From Brevundimonas vesicularis NBRC 12165 (lineage in GTDB: Bacteria; Pseudomonadota; Alphaproteobacteria; Caulobacterales; Caulobacteraceae), in contig NZ_BCWM01000016.1 of assembly GCF_001592205.1 (NCBI RefSeq), forward strand, positions 1 to 64,000: a stretch of 64,000 bases of DNA, given 5' to 3'. Made by a program: the position numbers and the translations under genes. Under the pieces are notes generated by a model that was given only the letters and a program-made list of their open reading frames with translations, ran no database searches and was not told the origin of the DNA. This document shows, in pieces, positions 49,660-59,064 of the stretch; the first letter of the stretch is position 1, and each line of letters starts with the position of its first letter.

Positions 49660-51053
49660 TTCATGACCCGTTTGGGATCAATGGCGCGGCGGATGGCGGC
49701 CATGGTTTCGATCTCGAGCGGGGACTTGTAGCGCTTGACCTCTTCGGTCTTCAGCCGTCCCAACCCGTGTTCGGCGGAGATGGAGCCGTCGTAGGTTCCG
49801 ACAACGTCGTGAACCACTTGCGAGCCTTCCTTCCAGCGGGCGATGAAGGCGGGGATGTCCTGACCGACGCCCGGCAGGATGTCGTAGTGCAGATTGCCGT
49901 CGCCGACATGGCCGAAGACCGAGATACGGGCGCCGGGGTGGAAGCGTTCCACGGCGGCCGAGGCTTCGTCGATGAATTCGGCGATGCGGCTGATGGGCAC
50001 GGAGACGTCGTGTTTCCAGCCGCCGCCCTCGGGCTTGAGCGCCGCCGAATGTTCTTCGCGCAGACGCCAAAAAGCGGTGCGCTGGGCGTCGTTCTGGGCG
50101 ATGGCGGCGTCGGTAATCAGGCCTTGCTCGAAGGCGACTTCCAGCAGGGCCTGCATCTGGGATTCAGCGCCGCCCGGCGTGCCGGACGCGATCTCGATCA
50201 GCACGTACCAATCGGGCGCCGAGTCCAGCGGCTCGCGGGTGTCGGGAATGTTCTTCAGCACCAGTTGCATGCCGAGGCGCTTCATCAGTTCGAAGGCCTC
50301 CACCCCGCCGCCCGTCTCGGCCTTGGCGCGTGCGAGCAGTTCGACGGAGGCGGCGGCGGTTTCCAGCCCGACCACGGCGACGGCGCGTGAGCGCATGATG
50401 GGGAAGAGTTTCAGGGTGGCGGCGGTGACAACGCCCAACGTGCCCTCGGCGCCGATCAGCAGCTGTTTCAGGTCGTAGCCGGTGTTGTCCTTGCGCAGCC
50501 GCTTCAGGCCCCGGAAGATTTCGCCGTTGGGCATGACCGCCTCAAGACCCAGCACCAGGTCGCGCATCATGCCGTAACGCAGCACCTGGGTGCCGCCTGC
50601 ATTGGTGGAGATGACGCCGCCGATGGTGGCAGAGCCTTCGGCCGCTAGGCTGAGCGGGAAATAGCGGCCGGCCGCTGTCGCCGCCTGCTGCGCTTCCAGC
50701 AGTGTCAGGCCGGCTTCGATCGTCATGGCGTCGTCAAGCGGGGTGACATCGCGGACGGCGCGCATCTTGCGGGTCGACAGCAGGACCTCGCCGAAGGGGA
50801 TCTGGCCGCCGACCAAGCCAGTGCCGCCGCCGTGAGGCGTGATGGCGACGCCTTCGCGGGCGCAGATGGTCACGGCCTTCGCCGTATCCTCGACCGAACG
50901 CGGGGTCAGCAGCATAGGCGTGTTGCCGGTCCAGCGATTGCGCCATTCGGTCAGCGACGGCGCGATGACCTCGGGATCCTGGGTCCAGCCGCCCGGTCCG
51001 AGCACGGCCTTCAGTTCGTCAAGCACGGCGGCGGAGGGGGCGGGCGTCTGCAT
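49641..51053 (-). CDS. FAD-linked oxidase (GlcD/D-2-hydroxyacid dehydrogenase type)
   Basis: A 470-residue flavoprotein. The FAD-binding domain holds VAITPHGGGTGLVGGQIP and LSLAAEGSATIGGVISTNAG; the C-terminal cap has RISVFGHVGDGNLHYDI and ISAEHGLGRLKTEEV, with the metal/substrate His of the family. It oxidises a D-2-hydroxyacid (glycolate, D-lactate or D-2-hydroxyglutarate) to the keto acid; which one cannot be told. No GlcE/GlcF partner genes are adjacent. It lies between parC and parE. Confidence 0.87.
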   Translation of the reverse strand: MQTPAPSAAVLDELKAVLGPGGWTQDPEVIAPSLTEWRNRWTGNTPMLLTPRSVEDTAKAVTICAREGVAITPHGGGTGLVGGQIPFGEVLLSTRKMRAVRDVTPLDDAMTIEAGLTLLEAQQAATAAGRYFPLSLAAEGSATIGGVISTNAGGTQVLRYGMMRDLVLGLEAVMPNGEIFRGLKRLRKDNTGYDLKQLLIGAEGTLGVVTAATLKLFPIMRSRAVAVVGLETAAASVELLARAKAETGGGVEAFELMKRLGMQLVLKNIPDTREPLDSAPDWYVLIEIASGTPGGAESQMQALLEVAFEQGLITDAAIAQNDAQRTAFWRLREEHSAALKPEGGGWKHDVSVPISRIAEFIDEASAAVERFHPGARISVFGHVGDGNLHYDILPGVGQDIPAFIARWKEGSQVVHDVVGTYDGSISAEHGLGRLKTEEVKRYKSPLEIETMAAIRRAIDPKRVMNPSVLF

Positions 51054-51101
51054 GCCCCCTTTTGTCAGGCGTCGCCGTGCGTTGGAAGGGCCGCGAGGCC
51101 C

Positions 51102-53186
51102 TTAGACGTCGAGTTCTTCTTTCACGAACTGAGCGTTTTCCTGAATGAACTGAAAGCGCGCGTCGGCGCGCTTGCCCATCAGGCGTTCGACCAGGTCTTC
51201 GATGCTGGTCTCGGCGTCGGGCACCGTGATCCGCGCGAGTGTGCGCTTCTTGGGATCCATGGTGGTCTCCTTGAGCTGGGAGGCCATCATTTCGCCGAGG
51301 CCCTTGAACCGGCCGATCTCGGTCTTTTTGCCTTTGAACACGGTCGCCAGCAGCTCGTCGCGGTGAGCGTCGTCGCGAGCATATTCGCTCAAGGGGCCGG
51401 CGCTGATGCGATAGAGCGGAGGCAGGGCCATGAAGACCCGGCCCTGGCGAATTGTCTCGGGCATGACGCGATAGAAGAAGGTGATCAGCAGGGCCGCGAT
51501 GTGGGCGCCGTCCACGTCGGCGTCGGTCATGATGACGATCCGCTCGTAGCGCAGATCGTCGATATTGAACCGGTTGCCGGGCTGGACGCCCAAGGCCAGG
51601 GCTAGGTCGGACAGTTCGACATTGGCGCGCAGCTTGTCGGCCGTGGCGGACGCGACGTTCAGGATCTTGCCGCGCAGGGGCAGGATGGCTTGGGTCGTGC
51701 GGTCTCGCGCCTGTTTGGCCGAGCCGCCGGCCGAATCGCCTTCGACGATGAAGAGTTCGGTGCCCTGGGCCGACTGGCGGCTGCAGTCCGACAGCTTGCC
51801 GGGCAGGCGCAGCTTGCGGGTAGCGGCGGCGCGCTGAACCTCCTTGTCTTTACGGCGACGTAGCCGATCCTCGGCGCGATCGACAACGAAGCCGAGCAGG
51901 GCGTTGGCCTGTTTGGGGCTCTCGGTCAGCCAGTGGTCCAGCGGGTCGCGCAGCAGCTGCTCCACGATGCGCGCACCCTCAGGCGAGGACAAACGGTCCT
52001 TGGTTTGGCCTTGGAATTCGGGATTGCGGATGAAGACGCTGATCAGGGCGCCGGCATTGGCGATGACGTCCTCGGCCGTGATGATCGCGGCGCGCTTCTC
52101 GTTGGTCAGTTCACCGTAGGATTTCAGCCCCTTGACCAGGGCGGCGCGGAAGCCGGCCTCGTGCGTGCCGCCATCGGGCGTGGAGACGGTGTTGCAGTAG
52201 GACTGGATAAAGCCGTCCGATTCACCAAAGCCAATCGGCGACCAGGTGACGGCCCATTCGAAGGCGCCCGCTTCGCCTTGGCGCTCGGCGCGGCCGGCGA
52301 AGGTCGGGGTGACGGTTTCCAACTGACCGATACGGTCGATCAGGGCGTCGGCGAGGCCGCCGGGGAAGTGCAGACTGGCCTGCGCCGGTGTGGCGTCGGT
52401 GATCCGCTCTGGCGCGCAAGTCCAGCGAATCTCAACGCCGCGGAACAGATAGGCCTTTGATCGCGCCACGCGGAATAGACGAGCGGGCTTGAAGGCCGCG
52501 CCCATGCCGAAGATCTCGTCGTCGGGCTTGAAGCGGATCAGGGTGCCGCGCTTCTTAGACGGGCCGATCTGCTGGATCGGGGCCAGGACGTGGCCGCGAC
52601 TGAAGGCTTGTTTCCATTCGAAACCGTCGCGCCAGACCGTGACCTCGACGCTTTCGCTCAGGGCGTTGACGACCGAGACGCCGACGCCGTGCAAACCGCC
52701 AGAGGTTTCATAGGCTTTGCCGGAAAACTTGCCGCCGGAGTGGAGAACGGTCATGACGACTTCCAGCGCAGACTTGCCGGGATGTTTGGGGTGAGGATCG
52801 ACCGGGATGCCGCGACCGTCATCGCGCACCGACAGATAGCCGTCGGCGTCCAGATCGACGGTGATCAGCTTGGCGTGTTTGGCCACCGCCTCGTCCATGG
52901 CGTTGTCCAGGACTTCGGCGAACAGGTGGTGCAGGGCGCGCTCATCGGTGCCGCCGATATACATGCCGGGGCGTTTGCGAACGGGCTCCAGGCCTTCCAG
53001 CACCTCGATGGAGGAGGCGGAATAGCCGGTGGCGGCCGCCGTCATGGCCGTGGCCTGAACAGGAGGCGGCGCAGGCGTTGAGACAGCAGTGGGCGCAGCC
53101 GCAGGCGGGGTCACCGCAACAGGCTTGGGCGGCTCGGGTTTGCGAGCTTCGGGTTCGTCGTCAAAAGCGAAGAGGTCGGCGGCCAT
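51102..53186 (-). CDS. parE: DNA topoisomerase IV subunit B
   Basis: A 694-residue ATPase subunit. After an unusual Pro/Ala-rich N-terminal extension (about residues 12-55, PEARKPEPPKPVAVTPPAAA) the GHKL domain begins EVLEGLEPVRKRPGMYIGGT, with EVLDNAMDEAVAKHA, VRDDGRGIPV and GGLHGVGVSVVNALSE. The TOPRIM part has LFIVEGDSAGGSAKQARDRT and IMTDADVDGAHIAALLITFF. It overlaps the 3' end of the upstream O-antigen ligase gene by 26 bases on the same strand, so the two are probably co-transcribed. Confidence 0.93.
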   Translation of the reverse strand: MAADLFAFDDEPEARKPEPPKPVAVTPPAAAPTAVSTPAPPPVQATAMTAAATGYSASSIEVLEGLEPVRKRPGMYIGGTDERALHHLFAEVLDNAMDEAVAKHAKLITVDLDADGYLSVRDDGRGIPVDPHPKHPGKSALEVVMTVLHSGGKFSGKAYETSGGLHGVGVSVVNALSESVEVTVWRDGFEWKQAFSRGHVLAPIQQIGPSKKRGTLIRFKPDDEIFGMGAAFKPARLFRVARSKAYLFRGVEIRWTCAPERITDATPAQASLHFPGGLADALIDRIGQLETVTPTFAGRAERQGEAGAFEWAVTWSPIGFGESDGFIQSYCNTVSTPDGGTHEAGFRAALVKGLKSYGELTNEKRAAIITAEDVIANAGALISVFIRNPEFQGQTKDRLSSPEGARIVEQLLRDPLDHWLTESPKQANALLGFVVDRAEDRLRRRKDKEVQRAAATRKLRLPGKLSDCSRQSAQGTELFIVEGDSAGGSAKQARDRTTQAILPLRGKILNVASATADKLRANVELSDLALALGVQPGNRFNIDDLRYERIVIMTDADVDGAHIAALLITFFYRVMPETIRQGRVFMALPPLYRISAGPLSEYARDDAHRDELLATVFKGKKTEIGRFKGLGEMMASQLKETTMDPKKRTLARITVPDAETSIEDLVERLMGKRADARFQFIQENAQFVKEELDV

Positions 53187-54507
53187 TCACATAGTCTGAG
53201 GCGATTCGGGACCGGGTCTGGTAGGCCCGTGAGGCCGGTCGAGCAAGCGGCGCACGAACCGGGGCCGGATCGAAGGTCACGGCGCGGGCCATAATCGCCA
53301 ACATCAGTATCCACGGCAGGTTAGCGTGGGTCAGCAGGACGCTCTCTGACAGGCTCAAAGCGGTAAAGGCGGATAGATAGGCGATGCTCCAATAGCCTTC
53401 GCGCGCACCGAGCCCGTTCGTGCGCGCGATGACGAAGATCGCAGAGAGCGCCATGATGGCCCCTACCGCCACCGCACCGGGCCAGCCCAGTTGCACGAGC
53501 AGATCGATCCAGCCGTTGTGGGCGGAGGGGACGGGCCATTGGGTCTCGATGCGGATTTCGCGCGCGGGGATCGAGTCCACGCCCCAGAAGGCGCTGAAGC
53601 CGTATCCCGTCCAAGGGCGCTCGGCGACCTTTCGCATAAGGGCTTCCCAGATCAGTGTGCGGCCTGTCAGCGACGGGTCCTTGCCCAGCGCTTCCAGGAT
53701 TGCGGCGGAGTCGGAGTTCCACAGCCAGGTCGCGCCCGCCGCAATGATGACGGCAAGCCAGATGCCGATGACGGTGATGACGCCGCCGCCCTGTTTCAAC
53801 GCCCACCACCCACCGATCATGCCCAGGCCCAGGCCCCAGCATAGAAGAGATGTCTTGGATTGGGTGGCGAGGACCAGGAGCGTGGTCAAACCTAATGTCA
53901 GCAGGCATATCCAGAACCGATGGCTGCGTCCCGCGATATGATCGGCGGCCAGGGTCGCTGCGGCGGAGACGGCGCCCACCACCATGACCAGCCCCATCTG
54001 GTTCTTCTCGTACCAGAGGCCGCGCCACAGGCCGGCGTTGTCGAACTGGTGCACCCCGACCTTCGGATAGCCGAACACCACGATCAGGCTGCCGATCGCC
54101 ATCACCAGACAGGTGTACATCAGGACGCGCGGCAGGGCGTCGTCACGGAAGCGGGCGCCCAGATAGATGGCGAAGGCGCTGTTGATGGCCATGGCGATGA
54201 CGCGGCGCTCGGTGACTTCGGGGTCGATGGACCAGTATTTCGAGACGAAGCACAGGGCGACCAGGGCGAACATCATCAACCAGGCGGGCCAGGCGCGGAT
54301 GACCTTGTCGAAGCGAAAGACGATCAGGCCCGCGATGACGGCGTAGACCGGCAACCAGATGAATCGCAGGATGGGGGTCTCGACCTGGGTCGGAGCGATG
54401 ACGGGTGCGATCAGGGCGCCGGTCAGCATGAAGACGACAAAACCGGCCGCCCACTGCTCCCACAGCGGCGGCGAATCATCCGGGGTTTGAGCGGGCGGTT
54501 CGCGCAC
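53161..54507 (-). CDS. O-antigen ligase/polymerase-like membrane protein (Wzy_C)
   Basis: A 448-residue protein with about 10-12 TM segments. The Wzy_C-type periplasmic loop holds RTLIWEALMRKVAERPWTGYG and the conserved PSAHNGWIDLLVQLGWPG, as in WaaL/ExoQ-like enzymes that handle lipid-linked polysaccharide. The start is GTG 54507 (SVREPPAQTP); the longer frame upstream is antisense to the PLP enzyme gene and not protein-like. It probably joins or polymerises surface glycans; the substrate is unknown. Confidence 0.83.
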   Translation of the reverse strand: MREPPAQTPDDSPPLWEQWAAGFVVFMLTGALIAPVIAPTQVETPILRFIWLPVYAVIAGLIVFRFDKVIRAWPAWLMMFALVALCFVSKYWSIDPEVTERRVIAMAINSAFAIYLGARFRDDALPRVLMYTCLVMAIGSLIVVFGYPKVGVHQFDNAGLWRGLWYEKNQMGLVMVVGAVSAAATLAADHIAGRSHRFWICLLTLGLTTLLVLATQSKTSLLCWGLGLGMIGGWWALKQGGGVITVIGIWLAVIIAAGATWLWNSDSAAILEALGKDPSLTGRTLIWEALMRKVAERPWTGYGFSAFWGVDSIPAREIRIETQWPVPSAHNGWIDLLVQLGWPGAVAVGAIMALSAIFVIARTNGLGAREGYWSIAYLSAFTALSLSESVLLTHANLPWILMLAIMARAVTFDPAPVRAPLARPASRAYQTRSRIASDYVNGRRPLRF

Positions 54508-54530
54508 GGATGCAAAGTGTCCTTTGGCGC

Positions 54531-55709
54531 TTAAGGAACCGTGAGCGCGGCGGTGAAGGCGGCGAGACCTTGTGCAAGATCGGCGATCAGGTCGGCGGGG
54601 TCTTCCAGCCCGACGTGGAGGCGGATCAGTTCGCCCTCCAGCACGGGCGGATGGTCGCGATAGGCCATCTGATGCGTCTCGTGCGTGATCAGGCTTTCGA
54701 ACCCGCCCCAGGAATAGCCGAGGCCAAACAGGGTCAGGGCGTTCAGGAAGGCCTCGCCCGCCGCCTTGTCGCCGCCCTTCATGACCACGCCCATCAGGGA
54801 CGCCGCGCCGGTGAAATCTCGCCGCCACACGTCATGGCCGATCGAGCCGGGCAGGGGTGGATAAAGGACGCGGGACACCTCGGGTCGAGCGTGCAGCCAC
54901 TCCGCGACGATCAAAGCCGACCGCGCCTGTTCGGCATAGCGCAGCGGCAGGGTCCGCAGGCCGCGCAGCGCAAGCCAGGCGTCATCGGGCGACACATGCC
55001 AGCCGAGATCCTCGATCGTGTCGCCGATGGCGCGCAGGCAGGCGGGATTGCTCGAAGCGATACTGCCCATCAGCACGTCCGAATGACCGCCGACATATTT
55101 GGTGACGGCCTGAACGCTGACGTCCACGTCATGGGTGAGCGGGCGATAGGCCATGCCAGCGGCCCAGGTATTATCGACCACCGTCAACACACCTCGCGCG
55201 CGGCAGGCCTGGGCCACGGCGGCGACATCGACCATCTCGAATGTGAGGGAGGCTGGCGACTCCATCAGCACCAAACGGGTGCGTTCGCCGATGGCGGCCA
55301 GAACAGTCTGCGCGTCTGCGTCTGCGGACAAAAAGCGGGTCGTGACGCCGCGGGCCGATTGATACCGACTCAGGAACCGGCGCGTCGGACCATAGACGGC
55401 GTCAGTTGTGATCACCTCGTCGCCCGGTCTTAAAAGCGCCAGTAGCGGAACCGTGACGGCCGCAAGACCCGACGGAACCAGAAAGGCCTCCTTCGCCCCC
55501 TCCAGGTCGGCCAGGGCGCGGCGAAGATCGCGGGCGGCGCTGGTTCCGCTAAGGCCATAGGTCGGCCCGTCGGTCTCGTCGCGCATGACGGCCGCGCTAT
55601 CGCTCAACATCGTCGAGGCGCGTTCGATCGGCGGATTGACGCCGCGGCGGCCCTGGCCGCGTCGCGTGGCGGCGGCGATCAGGCGGGTACGGTCCGAAAG
55701 CGGCGACAT
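54531..55709 (-). CDS. metC: Cystathionine beta-lyase (Cys/Met-metabolism PLP enzyme)
   Basis: A 392-residue PLP enzyme. The Cys/Met family features are YGLSGTSAARDLRRALADLE, VVDNTWAAGMAYRPLTHDVD, the PLP Lys in SVQAVTKYVGGHSDVLMG, and the C-terminal SWGGFESLITHETHQMAYRD. The SWGG(F/Y)ES segment is typical of MetC, which releases homocysteine from cystathionine; a related sulfhydrylase cannot be excluded. Its start and the binding-lipoprotein gene start are divergent (80-base spacer). Confidence 0.86.
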   Translation of the reverse strand: MSPLSDRTRLIAAATRRGQGRRGVNPPIERASTMLSDSAAVMRDETDGPTYGLSGTSAARDLRRALADLEGAKEAFLVPSGLAAVTVPLLALLRPGDEVITTDAVYGPTRRFLSRYQSARGVTTRFLSADADAQTVLAAIGERTRLVLMESPASLTFEMVDVAAVAQACRARGVLTVVDNTWAAGMAYRPLTHDVDVSVQAVTKYVGGHSDVLMGSIASSNPACLRAIGDTIEDLGWHVSPDDAWLALRGLRTLPLRYAEQARSALIVAEWLHARPEVSRVLYPPLPGSIGHDVWRRDFTGAASLMGVVMKGGDKAAGEAFLNALTLFGLGYSWGGFESLITHETHQMAYRDHPPVLEGELIRLHVGLEDPADLIADLAQGLAAFTAALTVP

Positions 55710-55789
55710 GGCCCCTCCGATGGGTTGCGGATCGGCCCCTAAAGGCCTCTAAAGCCAGCGGGGCGCAAGCGGCGAGGGATAGGAACGCG

Positions 55790-56881
55790 ATGCGGTACTG
55801 GACGATCGGAGCCATGGCCGTTGTGCTGATGACGACGGCTTGCGGGCGCAAGGACGCCAGCCCTGCGCCGGAAACCAGCCCCGCCACGCCCGCGCAAGCG
55901 TCTTCGACTGCGGTTGGAAAAAGCCCGACGCTGGCCGCCATCAAACGCCGCGGTCGCCTGAATTGCGGCGTGCATCAGGGGTTGGTCGGCTTTGCCTACA
56001 CCGACAATCGCGGCCAGTGGCGCGGCTTCGACGTGGACTTCTGTCGCGCGACGGCGGCCGCGGTGTTGGGCGATGCCGATGCAGTGCGGTTCGTGCCTCT
56101 GTCGGCCTCGGATCGTTTTACGGCGCTGAACGACGGCCGCATAGATGTGCTTTGGCGCAACTCGTCCTGGACCATGAGCCGTGACGCGGGCGAGGGGTTC
56201 GTCTTCGCCGGCGTCAACTATTACGACGGCCAGGGCTTTCTGGTCCGGCGTTCGCTGAACCTGAACAGCGCGACCGAACTGATGGGCGCGCGGGTTTGCG
56301 TTCAATCGGGTTCGACGTCCCAGGCCAACGCTGCCGATTATTTCCGGTCTCGCGGCATCGAATATCGACCTGTCGTGTTCGAGACGGAGGAAGCGGCGCG
56401 CGACGCCTATGGCCGTGAAGATTGCGACGCATTCAGCGCCGACATCTCTGCGTTAGCCGCCGCGCGGACCGTGCTGACCAATCCCAACGAGCATGTGATC
56501 CTGTCCGATGTGGCGTCCAAGGAGCCGCTGGGGCCGGCTATCAAGGCGGGCGACGAACGCTGGGCCTCTACCGTCCGCTGGACCCTGAACGCCCTGATGC
56601 TGGCCGAAGAACTTGGGGTCACCAAGGCCAATGCCGAAGATCAGTTCAAGACCACGAAGGACCCGCGCGTGCGGCGTCTTTTGGGCGCCGAGGGCGAGTT
56701 CGGCCCCATGCTGGGTCTATCCGACGATTGGGCGAAGGACGCGGTCGAAGCCGTCGGGAATTATGGCGAGATATTCGAACGAAATCTGGGATCGCAATCG
56801 GCGCTCGACCTGGCGCGCGGTTTGAACGCACAATGGAACGCGCGCCCGGCCGGCTTGATCTATGGCCTGCCGATCCGATAA
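55790..56881 (+). CDS. Orphan amino-acid ABC binding protein, lipoprotein form (AapJ/BztA-like)
   Basis: A 363-residue lipoprotein (lipobox TTAC, Cys 18, then an Ala/Pro/Thr linker). Its binding domain matches general L-amino-acid binding proteins AapJ/BztA: TLAAIKRRGRLNCGVHQGLV, GFDVDFCRATAAAVLGDADA, DVLWRNSSWTMSRDAGEG, and VGNYGEIFERNLGSQSAL at the end. AapJ is normally a free periplasmic protein encoded with AapQMP; here no permease or ATPase gene is next to it. It may serve a distant transporter or act as a sensor. It is followed by a symporter gene on the same strand. Confidence 0.85.
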   Translation: MRYWTIGAMAVVLMTTACGRKDASPAPETSPATPAQASSTAVGKSPTLAAIKRRGRLNCGVHQGLVGFAYTDNRGQWRGFDVDFCRATAAAVLGDADAVRFVPLSASDRFTALNDGRIDVLWRNSSWTMSRDAGEGFVFAGVNYYDGQGFLVRRSLNLNSATELMGARVCVQSGSTSQANAADYFRSRGIEYRPVVFETEEAARDAYGREDCDAFSADISALAAARTVLTNPNEHVILSDVASKEPLGPAIKAGDERWASTVRWTLNALMLAEELGVTKANAEDQFKTTKDPRVRRLLGAEGEFGPMLGLSDDWAKDAVEAVGNYGEIFERNLGSQSALDLARGLNAQWNARPAGLIYGLPIR

Positions 56882-56914
56882 GCGCCGACGCTTGCATCGC
56901 TTCCTGGGGGACAG

Positions 56915-58237
56915 ATGACCGAGACAAAACGCGGCGGCCTTGCGCTGCACTGGCTGATGTTGATCGGTTTCGCGGTCGGTCTGATCGGGGGATTGCTGGT
57001 CAATCTGACGCTGGGAGCGGATACGGCCTGGGTGGTCTGGCTGACAGACAACGTCACCGGACCGCTGGGCCAGATCTTCCTACGCCTGCTGTTCATGATG
57101 GTGATCCCGCTGCTGTTCTCGGCCCTGGTGGTCGGCGTGGCCGAGATGGGCGATCTGAGCTCGCTTGGACGGGCGGGAATCAAGACCCTGTTGTTGACCA
57201 TTCTGGTGTCCAGCATCGCGGTGGTTATCGGCCTGGTGATGGTCAATGTGTTCCAGCCGGGAAGGGGCGTGGACCCGGTCCTCGCGCAGCAACTGCTGGA
57301 CCAGGGACGTGACGGCGCGGCCGGCATCGTCAGCGGCGCGCCCGAAACCATCCAGTTGGGTGATTTCTTCTTGGATCTGATTCCGTCGAACGTCTTCACC
57401 GCGGCCTCCGAGAACCAGATCCTGCCGGTGATGGTGTTCGCTCTGTTCTTCGGCATCGGCCTGGTGATGGCCAAGTCGCCTGCGACCGACCGCTTGCAGC
57501 AGGTCATCGAGGGCATGTTCGAAGTCACGATGAAGCTGATCAACCTCTTCATCAAACTGGCCCCCATCGCCATCGCCTGCTTGATGTTCAACCTGGCGGC
57601 CCTGTTCGGCTGGGACCTTCTGGTGCGCCTCGCGGCCTATGTGGGCGTCGCGGTGGGCGCGATGGCGATCCACATGTTCGTCGTCTATCCGCTGGTGATC
57701 TGGATCCTTGGCGGCCGGTCGCCGATCGCCTTCTTCAAGGGCGTGCGCGAGCCGATGGTGGTGGCCTTCTCGACCGCTTCATCCAACGCGTCTCTGCCGG
57801 TATCGCTGAAGGCGGCCGAGCAGGAGCTGAAGCTGCCGCGCAAGATCGCTCGCTTTGTCCTTACGGTCGGCGCCACCGCCAATCAGAACGGCACGGCCCT
57901 GTTTGAAGGCGTGACCGTGCTGTTTCTGGCCCAATTCTTTGGCATCGACCTGACGATCACGCAGCAGATCATCGTCATGCTGGTCTGCATCCTTGGCGGC
58001 ATCGGTACGGCGGGCGTGCCGGCCGGTTCGCTGCCGGTCGTGGCGATGATCCTGGTGATGGTGAAGGTGCCGCCGGAGGGCATCGGCCTGATCCTGGGCG
58101 TCGACCGCTTCCTGGACATGTGCCGCACGACGCTGAACGTCACGGGCGACCTGGTACTGGCGACTGTCGTTTCGCGCGGCGAGGAAGACGAGCCGATCGA
58201 CGCCGACGATGTCGTCCCCGTGGCGCCGCCGGCCTGA
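56915..58237 (+). CDS. Dicarboxylate/amino acid:cation symporter (DAACS)
   Basis: A 440-residue symporter of the GltP/DctA family with eight TM helices and two re-entrant loops. Key motifs are the Ser-rich AFSTASSNASLPVSLKAA (HP1), ATANQNGTALFEG (NMxG-like TM7) and GGIGTAGVPAGSLPVVA (HP2), and VDRFLDMCRTTLNVTGDL, where the Asp and Arg bind substrate. Glutamate, aspartate or C4-dicarboxylates are the likely cargo. It begins 33 bases after the amino-acid binding lipoprotein gene, so the two may form a unit for amino-acid uptake. Confidence 0.88.
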   Translation: MTETKRGGLALHWLMLIGFAVGLIGGLLVNLTLGADTAWVVWLTDNVTGPLGQIFLRLLFMMVIPLLFSALVVGVAEMGDLSSLGRAGIKTLLLTILVSSIAVVIGLVMVNVFQPGRGVDPVLAQQLLDQGRDGAAGIVSGAPETIQLGDFFLDLIPSNVFTAASENQILPVMVFALFFGIGLVMAKSPATDRLQQVIEGMFEVTMKLINLFIKLAPIAIACLMFNLAALFGWDLLVRLAAYVGVAVGAMAIHMFVVYPLVIWILGGRSPIAFFKGVREPMVVAFSTASSNASLPVSLKAAEQELKLPRKIARFVLTVGATANQNGTALFEGVTVLFLAQFFGIDLTITQQIIVMLVCILGGIGTAGVPAGSLPVVAMILVMVKVPPEGIGLILGVDRFLDMCRTTLNVTGDLVLATVVSRGEEDEPIDADDVVPVAPPA

Positions 58238-58239
58238 TC

Positions 58240-59064
58240 TCAGCCGGTTTCGACGGGGGTGTCCGTTCGGGCGCCCCATTCAGCCCAGGAACCGTCATAA
58301 AGCCGCGACGGACGACCGAGTTCGGTCATGCTCAGCGTCAGTATTGCGGCGGTCACTCCGGATCCGCAGGTCGTGATCACGGGTCGGCTGATATCCACGC
58401 CAGCGTCCGCAAAGGCATGCGCCAAGGCCGCGCCACGCTTCATCGTGCCATTGTCGTTTAGCAAGCGACCATAGGGGAGATTGCGCGCGCCGGGCATATG
58501 GCCGCTGCGAACACCGGCGCGAGGTTCGGGCGCCGCACCTTTGAAACGCGGTGCGCCGCGCGCATCCACGACCTGGGCATCCTGGGCCAAGGCCGCGCGC
58601 ACATCATCCAACGAGGCGACAGCATCGGGCGCCATCTTGGCATGGAAGTCTTTTGCATCTGCGACTGAAGGCCCGGAGACGGTTGGTAGGCCGTCGTCAC
58701 GCCAGCGCGGCAGGCCGCCGTCGAGCACCTGAACCCTCGTCGCGCCCATAGTCTTCAGCATCCACCAGACGCGCGCCGCCGAGAACAATCCGGCTGTATC
58801 ATAAACGACGATCTGGTCATCGACGGAGAGGCCCAGCGTCCCGACCGCCGCCCCAAAGGCCTCTGGCGTCGGCATCATGTGGGGCAAAGCGCTGTCGCGA
58901 TCCGATATCGCGTCCAGATCGAAGAAGGCTGCGCCAGGGATATGGGCCTGTTCGAAATCGGCGCGCGCCTCGCGGCCGTCCAGATGCCAACTGCCATCGA
59001 CAATCCGCAAATCCGGCGCGCCCAATCGCGCGGCAAGTTCCGTTGTCGAAATCAGCGGGCTCAT
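58240..59064 (-). CDS. 3-mercaptopyruvate/thiosulfate sulfurtransferase (rhodanese)
   Basis: A 274-residue tandem-rhodanese protein. The N-terminal domain is inactive-type; the C-terminal domain has the catalytic Cys in VITTCGSGVTAAILTLSM. The CGSGVT loop is the form found in mercaptopyruvate sulfurtransferases (SseA type). Conserved RIVDGSWHLDGREARADFE near the start also fits. ATG 59064 overlaps the stop of the upstream CFA-type gene (ATGA). It ends 2 bases from the convergent symporter. Confidence 0.87.
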   Translation of the reverse strand: MSPLISTTELAARLGAPDLRIVDGSWHLDGREARADFEQAHIPGAAFFDLDAISDRDSALPHMMPTPEAFGAAVGTLGLSVDDQIVVYDTAGLFSAARVWWMLKTMGATRVQVLDGGLPRWRDDGLPTVSGPSVADAKDFHAKMAPDAVASLDDVRAALAQDAQVVDARGAPRFKGAAPEPRAGVRSGHMPGARNLPYGRLLNDNGTMKRGAALAHAFADAGVDISRPVITTCGSGVTAAILTLSMTELGRPSRLYDGSWAEWGARTDTPVETG

